Shown here: one piece after another, positions 28,106-37,048 of the stretch
Numbering within the stretch: the first letter of the stretch is position 1
Layout of the letters: each line of letters starts with the position of its first letter
NCBI GenBank assembly: GCA_015060695.1
Contig: SUYA01000005.1
Coordinates: 1 to 64,000 of the forward strand
Length of the DNA stretch: 64,000 bases
Reading direction: 5' to 3'
Source of the DNA: Mediterranea massiliensis
GTDB taxonomy: Bacteria > Bacteroidota > Bacteroidia > Bacteroidales > Bacteroidaceae
Notes under the pieces: generated by a model
What the model was told of the DNA's origin: nothing
The model's database searches: none
Seen by the model: only the letters and a program-made list of their open reading frames with translations
Program-made: the position numbers and the translations under genes

Positions 28106-30967
28106 ATGAATCAACAATATTTTCCCCAACGACCAAGCGTTACCCCAACCATTTACGCCTATAGATTGCCCGATGTAGCCTCGCATAAAGGTTATCTGAA
28201 GGTGGGCTATACAGACCGCACAGCCAAAGAACGCATAGAAGAGCAACTACATACCAGCAAGGTGAAGTACGAAATAGTATTGGTAGAGTCTGCCATGACC
28301 AACGACGGCTCTTGCTTTACCGACAAAGATGTGCATCGTCTGCTTGAACGCAAAGGTTGCAGACGCCTTAATCCTCTTGACAAAACAGATGAATGGTTTC
28401 GCTGTTCGGCGGCCGATGTAATGGCGGCTATCTTGACCCTGCGCACCGGGCAGGCCAATGTAGAGAACAGAACCCAAAACTTTGATATGCGCCCCGAACA
28501 ATATCGGGCGGTGGAGATGACGAAAGCCTACTTTGAACGCGCACAGAAGGATGACCCTAACCGAGTGCCTCGCTTTCTGTGGAACGCTAAAATGCGCTTT
28601 GGTAAAACCTTTGCTTCGTATCAGTTGGCACGGAAGATGAATCTGTCGCGCATCTTGATTCTGACCTTTAAACCTGCCGTAGAGTCGGCTTGGCGCGAAG
28701 ACTTGGTGTCGCACATTGACTTTGAGGGGTGGCAATACATCTCCAACAAAGATGCACGCAACAATAACTTGAATATAGATCAAGAGTTTCGTCGGGCAGA
28801 TAAGTCGCGACCTATCGTCGTGTTCGGTTCTTTCCAAGATTTGCTTGGCACCAACGAAAATGGCGGCATCAAAGCCAAGAACGAGTTTATACATGCTACG
28901 CATTGGGACTTGGTAATCTTCGACGAATATCACTTCGGTGCATGGAAGGAGCGAGCAAAGGAACTTTTTGAAAAGGAAGACGAAGAGGATGCCGTAAACT
29001 TCGATGCTGAAAAATATAAGAAGGATGAGGCAAGCAACGCCATTAACGAAACGTGGTTGCCCATCTCTACAAGCTATTATCTCTTCCTATCGGGCACACC
29101 TTTCCGCGCCATCAATACAGGCGAGTTTATAGAGGAGGAAATATTCAACTGGACCTATAGCGACGAGCAACGCGCCAAGGCAGAATGGAGGGGGAGCAAC
29201 AATCCCTACCAAGCCTTGCCGCGCATGGTGATGCTGACCTATCGCATGCCCGACGAGATACAAGAGGTGGCACGGCAGGGAGAGTTCGACGAGTTTGACC
29301 TAAATCTGTTTTTCGCAGCAGAAGGTAAAGGAGAGAAAGCACGATTTAAATACGAGAATGAAGTGCAAAAGTGGCTCGACCTGATTCGTGGCGGTTACTT
29401 GCCTGCCAGTGTGGATGACTTGAAGTTGGGGCAAGACAAACGACCACCCATGCCATTCAGCGATACGCGACTGCTGAATGTACTTTCGCACACATTATGG
29501 TTCTTGCCCAATGTGTCATCGTGCTTTGCCATGGCCAACTTGCTTGCACAGAAGCAAAACAGATTCTATCATGATTACAAGGTGGTGGTTTGTGCCGGAA
29601 CAGCAGCCGGTATCGGTCTCGATGCGCTACACCCTGTTCAAGCCAATATGGGCGACCCGTTGGAAACAAAGACTATCACACTGACGTGCGGCAAACTGAC
29701 TACGGGCGTAACGGTGAAGCCGTGGACGGGCATCTTTATGCTTCGCAATTTGAAAAGCCCCGAAACTTACTTCCAGGCGGCTTTTCGCGTGCAAAGTCCG
29801 TGGGAAGTGAAGAACGAAGAGGGTAGCCGCACCATCATGAAGAACGAATGTTATGTGTTCGACTTTGCCCTCGATCGTGCCTTGCGACAAATATCTGATT
29901 ATAGTTGTCGCTTAGACATCAACGAATCGAATCCCGAAGCTAAAGTAGGGGAGTTTATCAAGTTCTTGCCGGTATTGGCCTACGATGGTAGTAGCATGAA
30001 GGAGGTGGATGCGCAAGATATTCTCGATATTGCTTTGGCTGGAACATCGGCCACGCTACTTGCCAAACGTTGGGAATCGGCACTGCTTGTGAATGTGGAT
30101 AACGAAACGCTGAAACGATTGCTCGATAGTCCCGAAGCGATGAAGGCATTGATGAACATCGAAGGCTTCCGCAATCTCAATAATGACTTGGCGACTATTA
30201 TCAACAAGTCGGAAGCGATAAAGAAGGCGAAAAAAGAAAAAGAAAATCAGACTGCAAAAGAAAAGAAAGAACTATCTGCCGAAGAGAAGGAGATGAAGAG
30301 TAAACGCAAACAGATTCAGGAGAAACTGATAAAGTTTGCTACGCGCATCCCTGTCTTTATGTATCTGACGGACTATCGCGAACGCTGCTTGAAAGATGTA
30401 ATTACGCAATTAGAGCCTGGCTTGTTCAAAAAGGTGACAGGTTTAAGTGTAGAGGACTTCAATATGCTTTGCTCGTTAGGCGTATTCAATGCTCCGTTGA
30501 TGAATGATGCCATCTTTAAGTTCAAACGCTACGAGGATGCCAGCCTTACCTATACGGGTATCGACAAGCATGCCGACGACGAAGTGGGCGGATGGGACAC
30601 TACCATTCGTAAAACACAATACGAAAAATTGTTCTACAATCAGCAATCGTCGATGACGGAAGTGGTAGAAACTGAAGTTATAGAGGTGAAGCATCAGGAT
30701 AGTGAATCCATTACCGAACAAGCGAAACCTGTCAAGCCGACAACAGTTGCTGCTCCGCCATCAAGCAAACAGGTAGAGCGTCGCGACCTTGAAGAACTGT
30801 TGGAGACAATCGGGGTGGATAGTGTTGTCCATCACAAGAAATTCGGAAAAGGAACGGTGGTAAGAATCAATAAGAACGATAAGTTCATCCACATCAAATT
30901 TGTTGTGGGCGAAAAGAAGTTTGTTTTTCCCGATGCTTTCTTGATGGGTTTCTTGGAGATTGGGTAG
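28106..30967 (+). CDS. GIY-YIG-like (T5orf172) / SF2 helicase restriction protein
   Basis: 953 residues. The N-terminus (about 15-110) resembles T5orf172/GIY-YIG nucleases: IYAYRLPD, GYLKVGYTDRTAKER with a conserved Arg, and EWFRC. A superfamily 2 translocase follows with Walker A-like NAKMRFGKTF (about 159-168), the DEYH box near 273, LSGTPFRA near 328, and the motif VI-like FQAAFRVQSPW near 555. A Lys/Glu-rich coiled segment lies at about 705-740. The C-terminal 55 residues (VVHHKKFGKGTVVRI...FPDAF) resemble the SH3/Tudor-like tail of UvrD-type helicases. It is probably the cleaving, translocating subunit of the three-gene system; nuclease activity is inferred. Confidence 0.82.
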   Translation: MNQQYFPQRPSVTPTIYAYRLPDVASHKGYLKVGYTDRTAKERIEEQLHTSKVKYEIVLVESAMTNDGSCFTDKDVHRLLERKGCRRLNPLDKTDEWFRCSAADVMAAILTLRTGQANVENRTQNFDMRPEQYRAVEMTKAYFERAQKDDPNRVPRFLWNAKMRFGKTFASYQLARKMNLSRILILTFKPAVESAWREDLVSHIDFEGWQYISNKDARNNNLNIDQEFRRADKSRPIVVFGSFQDLLGTNENGGIKAKNEFIHATHWDLVIFDEYHFGAWKERAKELFEKEDEEDAVNFDAEKYKKDEASNAINETWLPISTSYYLFLSGTPFRAINTGEFIEEEIFNWTYSDEQRAKAEWRGSNNPYQALPRMVMLTYRMPDEIQEVARQGEFDEFDLNLFFAAEGKGEKARFKYENEVQKWLDLIRGGYLPASVDDLKLGQDKRPPMPFSDTRLLNVLSHTLWFLPNVSSCFAMANLLAQKQNRFYHDYKVVVCAGTAAGIGLDALHPVQANMGDPLETKTITLTCGKLTTGVTVKPWTGIFMLRNLKSPETYFQAAFRVQSPWEVKNEEGSRTIMKNECYVFDFALDRALRQISDYSCRLDINESNPEAKVGEFIKFLPVLAYDGSSMKEVDAQDILDIALAGTSATLLAKRWESALLVNVDNETLKRLLDSPEAMKALMNIEGFRNLNNDLATIINKSEAIKKAKKEKENQTAKEKKELSAEEKEMKSKRKQIQEKLIKFATRIPVFMYLTDYRERCLKDVITQLEPGLFKKVTGLSVEDFNMLCSLGVFNAPLMNDAIFKFKRYEDASLTYTGIDKHADDEVGGWDTTIRKTQYEKLFYNQQSSMTEVVETEVIEVKHQDSESITEQAKPVKPTTVAAPPSSKQVERRDLEELLETIGVDSVVHHKKFGKGTVVRINKNDKFIHIKFVVGEKKFVFPDAFLMGFLEIG

Positions 30968-30976
30968 AGAAAGTAT

Positions 30977-31012
30977 ATTAATTAAGGTGGGCAAACGCCC
31001 ACCTTAATTAAT
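30977..31012. terminator. bidirectional terminator between convergent genes
   Basis: ATTAATTAAGGTGGGC (30977-30992) and GCCCACCTTAATTAAT (30997-31012) form a perfect 16-bp stem with loop AAAC. It includes the stop codon of the minus-strand GH9 gene. Confidence 0.88.
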
Positions 31013-33518
31013 ACCCCACTGCCTCTCTGAGCGGAGCAAAAGTATATCCTTTGCGCTTCAGTGTTTTTATCATCTTCTCTAAGTGCTTGTTGTAGAACTT
31101 ATCGATGCGGTCGTCGTGCGTGCCAAAATGTATCAGCATCAGGTGACCATTCAGTCCCTCTTGTTTCTCTACTTCCATTATCTTCTTATAGATAGCATCG
31201 CTGCTTCGGTAGTTCTTCATGTCGGGTGTGGTGTAGTCGGCGTTGCTTCCGGTGCCCGGTGTAAAGTTTACCACCTGTATGCCCATGCCTTTTGCCCACG
31301 CAGCTATCTCCTTATTATAATATTCATAAGGTGGAATGTAGAGTGGTGCATCGGTGTACTCGATACCGGCTTTACGCATCAGTTCGTAACTCTTCATCAT
31401 GTCGGCTTCGAACTCTTCGCGGCTGACAAGTAATTGGTTGCGGTCTTCCCACGGCATGTAAAGCAGGTGACCGTAGCTGTGGCTTCCTACATAATGTCCT
31501 TCGGCCAACAAGCGTTTTACTACATCAGGGTACATTTCGAAGAACTTTCCGGTGAAGAAAAAGGCTCCTTGAATGTCGTGTTTCTTCAAGGTGGCAATGA
31601 TGGCATCTGCTCCGTCGGCTTTGTCGTGGGCGGTAAATACCAGTGTCAACTGTTTTTTAGAAGGGTCGGTGCGCACAATGCCGTCATAGGCATAGATGTT
31701 CTTGTCGGCCTCGATGCCTGCTTGCTTCATGCCTTCGGCCTGCATACCAGAGAGGTAATAAGTCAAGCAGGCTACTCCGTCCATAGTAGGTTCGTTGGTG
31801 GCATAATCGCCTATCACGTCGTGATATACCATTTCGGCGTTAAACTGTTCGTAGTCTTGTCCCGGCTTATTGGCAGCTTCGCGCAGACTGACACCTTGTT
31901 GCTTGGCAAAGATGGTGGCATATACAGGGCCATCCACCAATCCTCCGGTAGTAGTTCCGGCATTCTCGTTCAGGTAGGAAGAGTGTGGCTGGATGGGGTA
32001 GTCGCCATGCAAGGGAAGTTCTACCACCATGCTTGTGCCCCAAGGATTACATCCGAAGAGCCAGTCCAGCATGGCTGCTTCCATTTCGGCGTAAGTCTGG
32101 TCTCCGGTGGTTTCGCGATATAGACGACATTGTGTCAGCATGGCAGTTGTCAGGTTGTTAGAACACCATATGTAGGGGATGCCGTGCATGAACGGACTTT
32201 CTATGGCTTTTTCGTAAGTGCGACGTATGCCGGCATGCATGTTGCGGATGAACTCTTTGTTCAAGCGTTTGTCACCTTTCACGTTGGCCAGGTGATAGTG
32301 TCCCATGTTCATAAACGGATACCATTGGTAGTGGCGGGCACTGTCGGCACCCATCCACGGAGTAACAGGTTCGCGTCTTCCGTATTCTACGGCTTGTTCC
32401 AAGTATTGCTTATCGCCGGTCGTGTGGTAGAGTTCGATGGCTCCCAGTTCCATGTCGTCCACCCAGTTGTCTTCTTCGTAGATGTAGGGCGAAAGTACCG
32501 ATGCCGTTTGACAGGCTCCCGGTTTCTTTATCCCTTCTTGATAGGCAGCATCGGCTTTGTCTTGAATCATAGCTGCATATTCAGGGAAGAACTTTTTCAA
32601 TACACGAGCCCCCAATGCAAAGCACGAGGCGAACTTTCCGGCCGTACTGGCTACACCGGTGGTGGCATTCATAAACTTGCCACGCACTTGCGGCTCACCG
32701 CTACAATAGTACACGGGTCGTCCCATGCCGGGACCGTATCCATAATCTACTTTGTCGTTTTGGGGCAGACGCATACCGGCGTGGTCGCGGTCGTCGGCTA
32801 TCTGGTTATAGAGTTCTCCCGGTGCAGGATTCATGCGGCACAGCCAGTCCATGCCCCACTTTATTTCATCTACAATGTCGGGTATGCCGTTAGCACCCGG
32901 ATGTCCGTCTTTGTCATAGGCATCGCCAAAGGCTTGCGGATTTTGCTGGTAGGCAAACATCATCTGATATACGGCATTGGCCGACGTAGTGGTGTATTGC
33001 AGGTAGTCGGTAGCATCGTGCCATCCGCCACGCACATCGAGGCGTTGTCCGGTCTTGGTGGGATGATAGATGATGTAAGCATCGTGAACGTGGCAACTGT
33101 CTTTCGTAAATGGGTTGTAGCCGCAACGTTGTTGGCGCATGTAGTTTAGCAAGAAGTCTGCCGTACCATTATAGACACCGGTGTGGATGTTGAAGCGAGG
33201 TGAGGTGGCGTTACCGGCCTTTAGGTAGTAACTACCCGTTCCGTCAAACGAGCTGAAGTCCAGTCGGTAGGTACTCTTCATCTTACCGTATGCACCGGTT
33301 TCTTTGGTTGTAGTAAATTCTTTTACCACCTTGTTGGTGAAGGCATCTACCAATGCAAATCTATCTACTTTGCTCTCTTCATTACTCATGAAGACTGCTA
33401 CTTTAATGCTTTGGGGCAAGTAACCCAATTGGTTAATTCGTATCCACTCATCGGCTTGTGCCGGAATCAATGTCCATGCGGCCAGAGTTAGCGTTAGAAG
33501 TTTTTTCTTGATATTCAT
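31008..33518 (-). CDS. secreted GH9 glycosidase fused to a deacetylase-like domain
   Basis: 836 residues. Signal peptide MNIKKKLLTLTLAAWTLIPAQA, then an Ig-like N-terminal domain (about 24-110). The (alpha/alpha)6 GH9 catalytic domain (about 120-600) has GGWHDATDYLQY near 163 and the acid-region DYATNEPTMDGVACLTYYLS near 580. From about 625 to 836 lies a NodB/CE4-like domain: AFFFTGKFF and HSYGHLLY are recognisable, but the usual TFDDG is replaced by FTAHDKADG. It probably acts on beta-glucan-type or acetylated polysaccharide in the periplasm or at the surface. It follows the acyltransferase gene by 32 bases on the same strand. Confidence 0.87.
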   Translation of the reverse strand: MNIKKKLLTLTLAAWTLIPAQADEWIRINQLGYLPQSIKVAVFMSNEESKVDRFALVDAFTNKVVKEFTTTKETGAYGKMKSTYRLDFSSFDGTGSYYLKAGNATSPRFNIHTGVYNGTADFLLNYMRQQRCGYNPFTKDSCHVHDAYIIYHPTKTGQRLDVRGGWHDATDYLQYTTTSANAVYQMMFAYQQNPQAFGDAYDKDGHPGANGIPDIVDEIKWGMDWLCRMNPAPGELYNQIADDRDHAGMRLPQNDKVDYGYGPGMGRPVYYCSGEPQVRGKFMNATTGVASTAGKFASCFALGARVLKKFFPEYAAMIQDKADAAYQEGIKKPGACQTASVLSPYIYEEDNWVDDMELGAIELYHTTGDKQYLEQAVEYGRREPVTPWMGADSARHYQWYPFMNMGHYHLANVKGDKRLNKEFIRNMHAGIRRTYEKAIESPFMHGIPYIWCSNNLTTAMLTQCRLYRETTGDQTYAEMEAAMLDWLFGCNPWGTSMVVELPLHGDYPIQPHSSYLNENAGTTTGGLVDGPVYATIFAKQQGVSLREAANKPGQDYEQFNAEMVYHDVIGDYATNEPTMDGVACLTYYLSGMQAEGMKQAGIEADKNIYAYDGIVRTDPSKKQLTLVFTAHDKADGADAIIATLKKHDIQGAFFFTGKFFEMYPDVVKRLLAEGHYVGSHSYGHLLYMPWEDRNQLLVSREEFEADMMKSYELMRKAGIEYTDAPLYIPPYEYYNKEIAAWAKGMGIQVVNFTPGTGSNADYTTPDMKNYRSSDAIYKKIMEVEKQEGLNGHLMLIHFGTHDDRIDKFYNKHLEKMIKTLKRKGYTFAPLREAVGY

Positions 33519-33550
33519 AGATGTTTATTGATTATAACGTGTTTCTTTTA

Positions 33551-34720
33551 TCAGACTTTCAGTTTTATGCCTATCTTGCTTAGCAAGCCGGTCAGCCACA
33601 CAATGAGCATGGCAAAAAGAAATGCTTTCAGCAATCCGATTATTCCGGTATGTAACGAAGCAGGCCAAGAAAGATTCAATAGTTGTTGCACAGAGTACCA
33701 GATGTATGGTATCATGTAGCATGTAAGGGTGACTTCTCCGGCAGGACGGATGAAGGTAAACCAAGCGGCCTTCTCTTTTACATCGGTCAGCCAATAGAAG
33801 CATGCCAAGAGGGGGAAGAATAGTGCCAACGAGTAGAAGAGCCATGAGGGGGTAGCTTGTATCTTAGAGATAATCCAATAGTGGTGTGTGCCGATGGCAA
33901 ACAGTAACATAGCAACTCCTATAGCCGTGAGTATGACGAAAAACTTTCGGGGATGTATGTCATTGGCATGACGTTGCATCAATAGGGTGCCTACCACTCC
34001 GGCCATGCTCAAAGCGTGGTGTGTCCATCCACCGGGAATGAATGAGAACAGAAGAAACCGGCTGATGTCATTTTCGGGTATCCATGCAGTGTGGCTCAAT
34101 AGGCATAGCAATAGCGTCACTCCCCATGCTATGCAACAGAGCTTCAGCTTTCCTTTCATCATTAAGTAGATGAATGCAGATGCGGCATAACTCCATCCGA
34201 TAAGCCCCAGTATGCCCCACCAACCGATGTGGAAAGGCTTACCGTGCATCCCTTTGTAAACCATCAATCCAACCAATAGGATGATGCCCAATAACTTAAA
34301 TGTGGAAATGAAAAGGCGGTGTTTACTTTTACCGATGGGGTATTTGCCCCATACCAAGAAAAAGCCTATTACCATCAGTAACAAGAACCATTGGTGTGAT
34401 AGTCCACCACTGATGCCGCCACTGTTCAATGTAAATAACCCCATGACGATAAGTGCAAACGAACGTTGACAGATGTAGCCTATAAGTTGTATCGTAGAGG
34501 CTCCTTTACGTTCCCTACTTTGCAAAGCCAGTGGTACAGACATACCCATGCAGAATAGGAAAGCCGGGAAGATGAGGTCCGAGAATCCCATCATATCTTC
34601 GGTTGCTGCAGCATGTTCCATCCAGTGCGGTATCTCTTTCATGCCGGCAAAGTCGTTGACAAAGAGCATCAGAAACATGGTGATGGCTCGGAAAATATCT
34701 ACGGTAGCAACTCGTTTCAT
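33551..34720 (-). CDS. multi-pass membrane acyltransferase, HGSNAT/DUF5009-like
   Basis: 389 residues with about ten hydrophobic segments. The start VATVDIFRAITMFLMLFVND and the SDLIFPAFLFCMGMSVPLAL segment are typical of the heparan-alpha-glucosaminide N-acetyltransferase-like family, which transfers acetyl groups across a membrane to sugars. The family assignment is by resemblance and the acceptor is unknown. It lies upstream of, and is probably cotranscribed with, the GH9/deacetylase-like gene, so a role in acetylating or processing the same glycan is reasonable. Confidence 0.8.
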   Translation of the reverse strand: MKRVATVDIFRAITMFLMLFVNDFAGMKEIPHWMEHAAATEDMMGFSDLIFPAFLFCMGMSVPLALQSRERKGASTIQLIGYICQRSFALIVMGLFTLNSGGISGGLSHQWFLLLMVIGFFLVWGKYPIGKSKHRLFISTFKLLGIILLVGLMVYKGMHGKPFHIGWWGILGLIGWSYAASAFIYLMMKGKLKLCCIAWGVTLLLCLLSHTAWIPENDISRFLLFSFIPGGWTHHALSMAGVVGTLLMQRHANDIHPRKFFVILTAIGVAMLLFAIGTHHYWIISKIQATPSWLFYSLALFFPLLACFYWLTDVKEKAAWFTFIRPAGEVTLTCYMIPYIWYSVQQLLNLSWPASLHTGIIGLLKAFLFAMLIVWLTGLLSKIGIKLKV

Positions 34721-34745
34721 AGATTTAAAGTTCGTGTTACAGCAA

Positions 34746-34753
34746 CAAAGGTA
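34746..34753 (-). promoter_or_regulatory. -7 box of the acyltransferase/GH9 operon
   Basis: Reads TACCTTTG on the minus strand, 26 bases before the start codon. The -33 box is unclear. Confidence 0.6.
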
Positions 34754-34851
34754 GGCAATTTTCGGCTGATTCTGATAAACCGATGGCAGGAAAGATTGCT
34801 TCTCATCCTTAATTTATGCATTAATTATGTGGATGTTCTTTTTGGAGAAAT

Positions 34852-34891
34852 AAAAAATCCGGCTGTATCTCCGAAGAGATAGGCCGGATTT
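34852..34891 (-). terminator. terminator of the etf/acyl-CoA dehydrogenase operon
   Basis: AAATCCGGC (34855-34863) pairs with GCCGGATTT (34883-34891). Inner TATCTC/GAGATA closes a CGAA loop. The minus strand continues with a T-rich run. Confidence 0.85.
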
Positions 34892-34916
34892 AAATTAAAA
34901 ATGATAAACAATGATT

Positions 34917-36623
34917 TTACTGTCTGTAGCTTTCCAGCGCTTCGGCTTGGAACTTGCGGATGAAGTTGAAATGCTTTTCAATTTCAGATTCAGCATAGTT
35001 CACATATACCTCTGCCGACTTGCTAAACATCTCTGGTGCACGGGTAGCATCTTGGATAATCAAGTGTGACATTACGCAGACAGCAGCCATTTCGTAGAGG
35101 CGACGTGCTACAAAGTCGAGCAACTCTTGGTTGTTTGCCTCTTTTACGGCATTGGTGCAAGCCTCGAATTTGCAGGTCATGCTCTTAACGCGATCCATAA
35201 ACGGTTGCATGGCTTCGCTGCAAGGAATCATTTCGTATTCATGCAGAGTGGCGGCATAAGAACCGTTGGTTACGTAGCGGATAGCGGCAACAGTCTGCAA
35301 CTGGGTAGTACCTTCGTAAATGCTGGTGATGCGTGCATCGCGGTAAATGCGTTGACAAGCATATTCCAGCATAAAGCCTGAACCACCGTGAATCTGAATA
35401 CAGTCGTAAGTGTTTTGGTTACAGTATTCTGAGTTCATACCTTTGGCCAACGGAGTGAAAGCATCGGCTAACTTGGCATAACGTTTCTGTTCTTGGCGTT
35501 CTTCGGGAGTAAGTTTACGTTCGCGGGCAATGTCATCCAAAGCCTTGTAAATATCTACATAGCGAGAAGTTTGGTACAACAACGAACGACCAGCATCGAG
35601 CTTGGCTTTCATGATGGCGAGCATGTCGTAAACAGCCGGGAATTCGATGATGGCTTTACCAAATTGCTTACGGTCTTTGGCGTATGCCAAACCTTCGTTG
35701 TAAGCAGCTTGGCTTAAACCTACTGATTGAGCAGCAATACCCAGACGTGCACCGTTCATCAAAGCCATTACGTACTTAATCAAACCAAGTTTGCGGTCAC
35801 CACAAAGTTCGGCTTTAGCATTCTTATATACCAATTCGCAAGTAGGAGATCCGTGGATACCGAGCTTGTTTTCGATGCGACGTACATCAACACCGCCATC
35901 GTTCTTGTCATAGATGAACATTGACAAGCCACGACCATCTTTTGTTCCTTCTTCTGAACGAGCCAATACAAGGTGTAAGTGAGCATCACCATTGGTAATG
36001 AAACGCTTAACACCGTTCAAGCGCCAGCACTTGTTTTCTTCATCGTAAGTAGCCTTCAACATAACGCTTTGAAGGTCGGAACCTGCATCAGGTTCGGTCA
36101 AGTCCATTGACATGGTTTCGCCGGCACAAATGCGAGGGATGAAACGGCTATGTTGGTCTTCGTTACCGAATTCATAAAGTGTTTCGATACAGTCTTGCAA
36201 TGACCAAATGTTGCTGAAGCCGGCATCGGCTGCTGCTACGATTTCGGCACACATGGTATAAGGAGTGATGGGGAAGTTCAAACCACCGTAACGGCGAGGC
36301 ATGGTCATACCGTTGAGGCCTGCCTTTACCATGGCGTCGAGGTTTTGGATAGTACCGCTGGCATAAGTCACACGACCGTTGGCACAATGAGGACCTTCGG
36401 CATCTACGCCTTCTGCATTCGGAGCAATGATTTCGCCGGTAATTTCACCGGTGATTTCAAGCACCTTGTCGTATGAATCCATTGCATCTTCAAAATCTTG
36501 AGGAGCATAGTCATACTTCTCTTTGTCTTCGTATCCGCGTTCTTTCAGTTCGCAGATGCGGTGCATCATCGGATTGTTCAGATGATACTTCAGTTCGGGA
36601 TGTTCTGTATAAAAGTTTGCCAT
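34917..36623 (-). CDS. acyl-CoA dehydrogenase
   Basis: 568 residues, longer than the usual 380 because of a C-terminal extension found in one subgroup of the family. FAD/substrate segments include MDLTEPDAGSDLQSV (about 170) and KRFITNGDAHLHLVLAR. The catalytic-Glu segment is ITSIYEGTTQLQTVA near 455. It oxidises acyl-CoA thioesters and passes electrons to ETF, whose two subunits are encoded upstream on the same strand. The chain-length or branched substrate is not evident. Confidence 0.92.
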   Translation of the reverse strand: MANFYTEHPELKYHLNNPMMHRICELKERGYEDKEKYDYAPQDFEDAMDSYDKVLEITGEITGEIIAPNAEGVDAEGPHCANGRVTYASGTIQNLDAMVKAGLNGMTMPRRYGGLNFPITPYTMCAEIVAAADAGFSNIWSLQDCIETLYEFGNEDQHSRFIPRICAGETMSMDLTEPDAGSDLQSVMLKATYDEENKCWRLNGVKRFITNGDAHLHLVLARSEEGTKDGRGLSMFIYDKNDGGVDVRRIENKLGIHGSPTCELVYKNAKAELCGDRKLGLIKYVMALMNGARLGIAAQSVGLSQAAYNEGLAYAKDRKQFGKAIIEFPAVYDMLAIMKAKLDAGRSLLYQTSRYVDIYKALDDIARERKLTPEERQEQKRYAKLADAFTPLAKGMNSEYCNQNTYDCIQIHGGSGFMLEYACQRIYRDARITSIYEGTTQLQTVAAIRYVTNGSYAATLHEYEMIPCSEAMQPFMDRVKSMTCKFEACTNAVKEANNQELLDFVARRLYEMAAVCVMSHLIIQDATRAPEMFSKSAEVYVNYAESEIEKHFNFIRKFQAEALESYRQ

Positions 36624-36631
36624 AATTCTTT

Positions 36632-37048
36632 TTAATTTAATTTTTTAAACTTTACAGGGGTCTCGTTTTTTGTACGCACAACAACTCCATTTATCTTTCC
36701 TGGCTGCCATCGTGGCATTATCGAAATAACTCTAACAGCTTCTTTGTCAAGTTCTTCATCCACACCTTTACTTACTTTGACATTGGTAATGCTTCCGTCT
36801 TTTTCTACTACAAATTGAACGTAAACAGTTCCTTCAATTCCTTTTAAGAAAGCATTGGCTGGATATTTTATGTTCTCTTGAGCATGCTTGTTTAATTCTT
36901 GAGATGATAAGTATGCCGGCTGATCTACTATGTATTTGCTATATATAGTAGTGTCATTTGGAAGAACTTCTTTATTTATTCCTTGTGCGAACGAAGTCTT
37001 AAAACATATCAAGCTTAGTAAAGCTAAAAAATATAATCTCATATCCAT
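36632..37048 (-). CDS. periplasmic TonB C-terminal-domain protein
   Basis: 138 residues. Signal peptide MDMRLYFLALLSLICFKTSFAQ; an internal start at residue 3 is equally possible. Residues of about 60-137 are a TonB C-terminal domain (YPANAFLKGIEGTVYVQFVV, then AVRVISIMPRWQPGKINGVVV). It lacks the N-terminal membrane anchor and Pro-rich linker of true TonB, so it cannot transduce energy alone. It sits between etfA and the acyl-CoA dehydrogenase gene, overlapping the etfA stop by one base. It is visibly more AT-rich than both, suggesting insertion into an existing operon. Confidence 0.8.
   Translation of the reverse strand: MDMRLYFLALLSLICFKTSFAQGINKEVLPNDTTIYSKYIVDQPAYLSSQELNKHAQENIKYPANAFLKGIEGTVYVQFVVEKDGSITNVKVSKGVDEELDKEAVRVISIMPRWQPGKINGVVVRTKNETPVKFKKLN

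Noticed and set aside
32130..33149. 339-codon open frame antisense to the GH9 gene
   Set aside because: The GH9 frame is clearly coding with conserved motifs; the antisense product has no family features.
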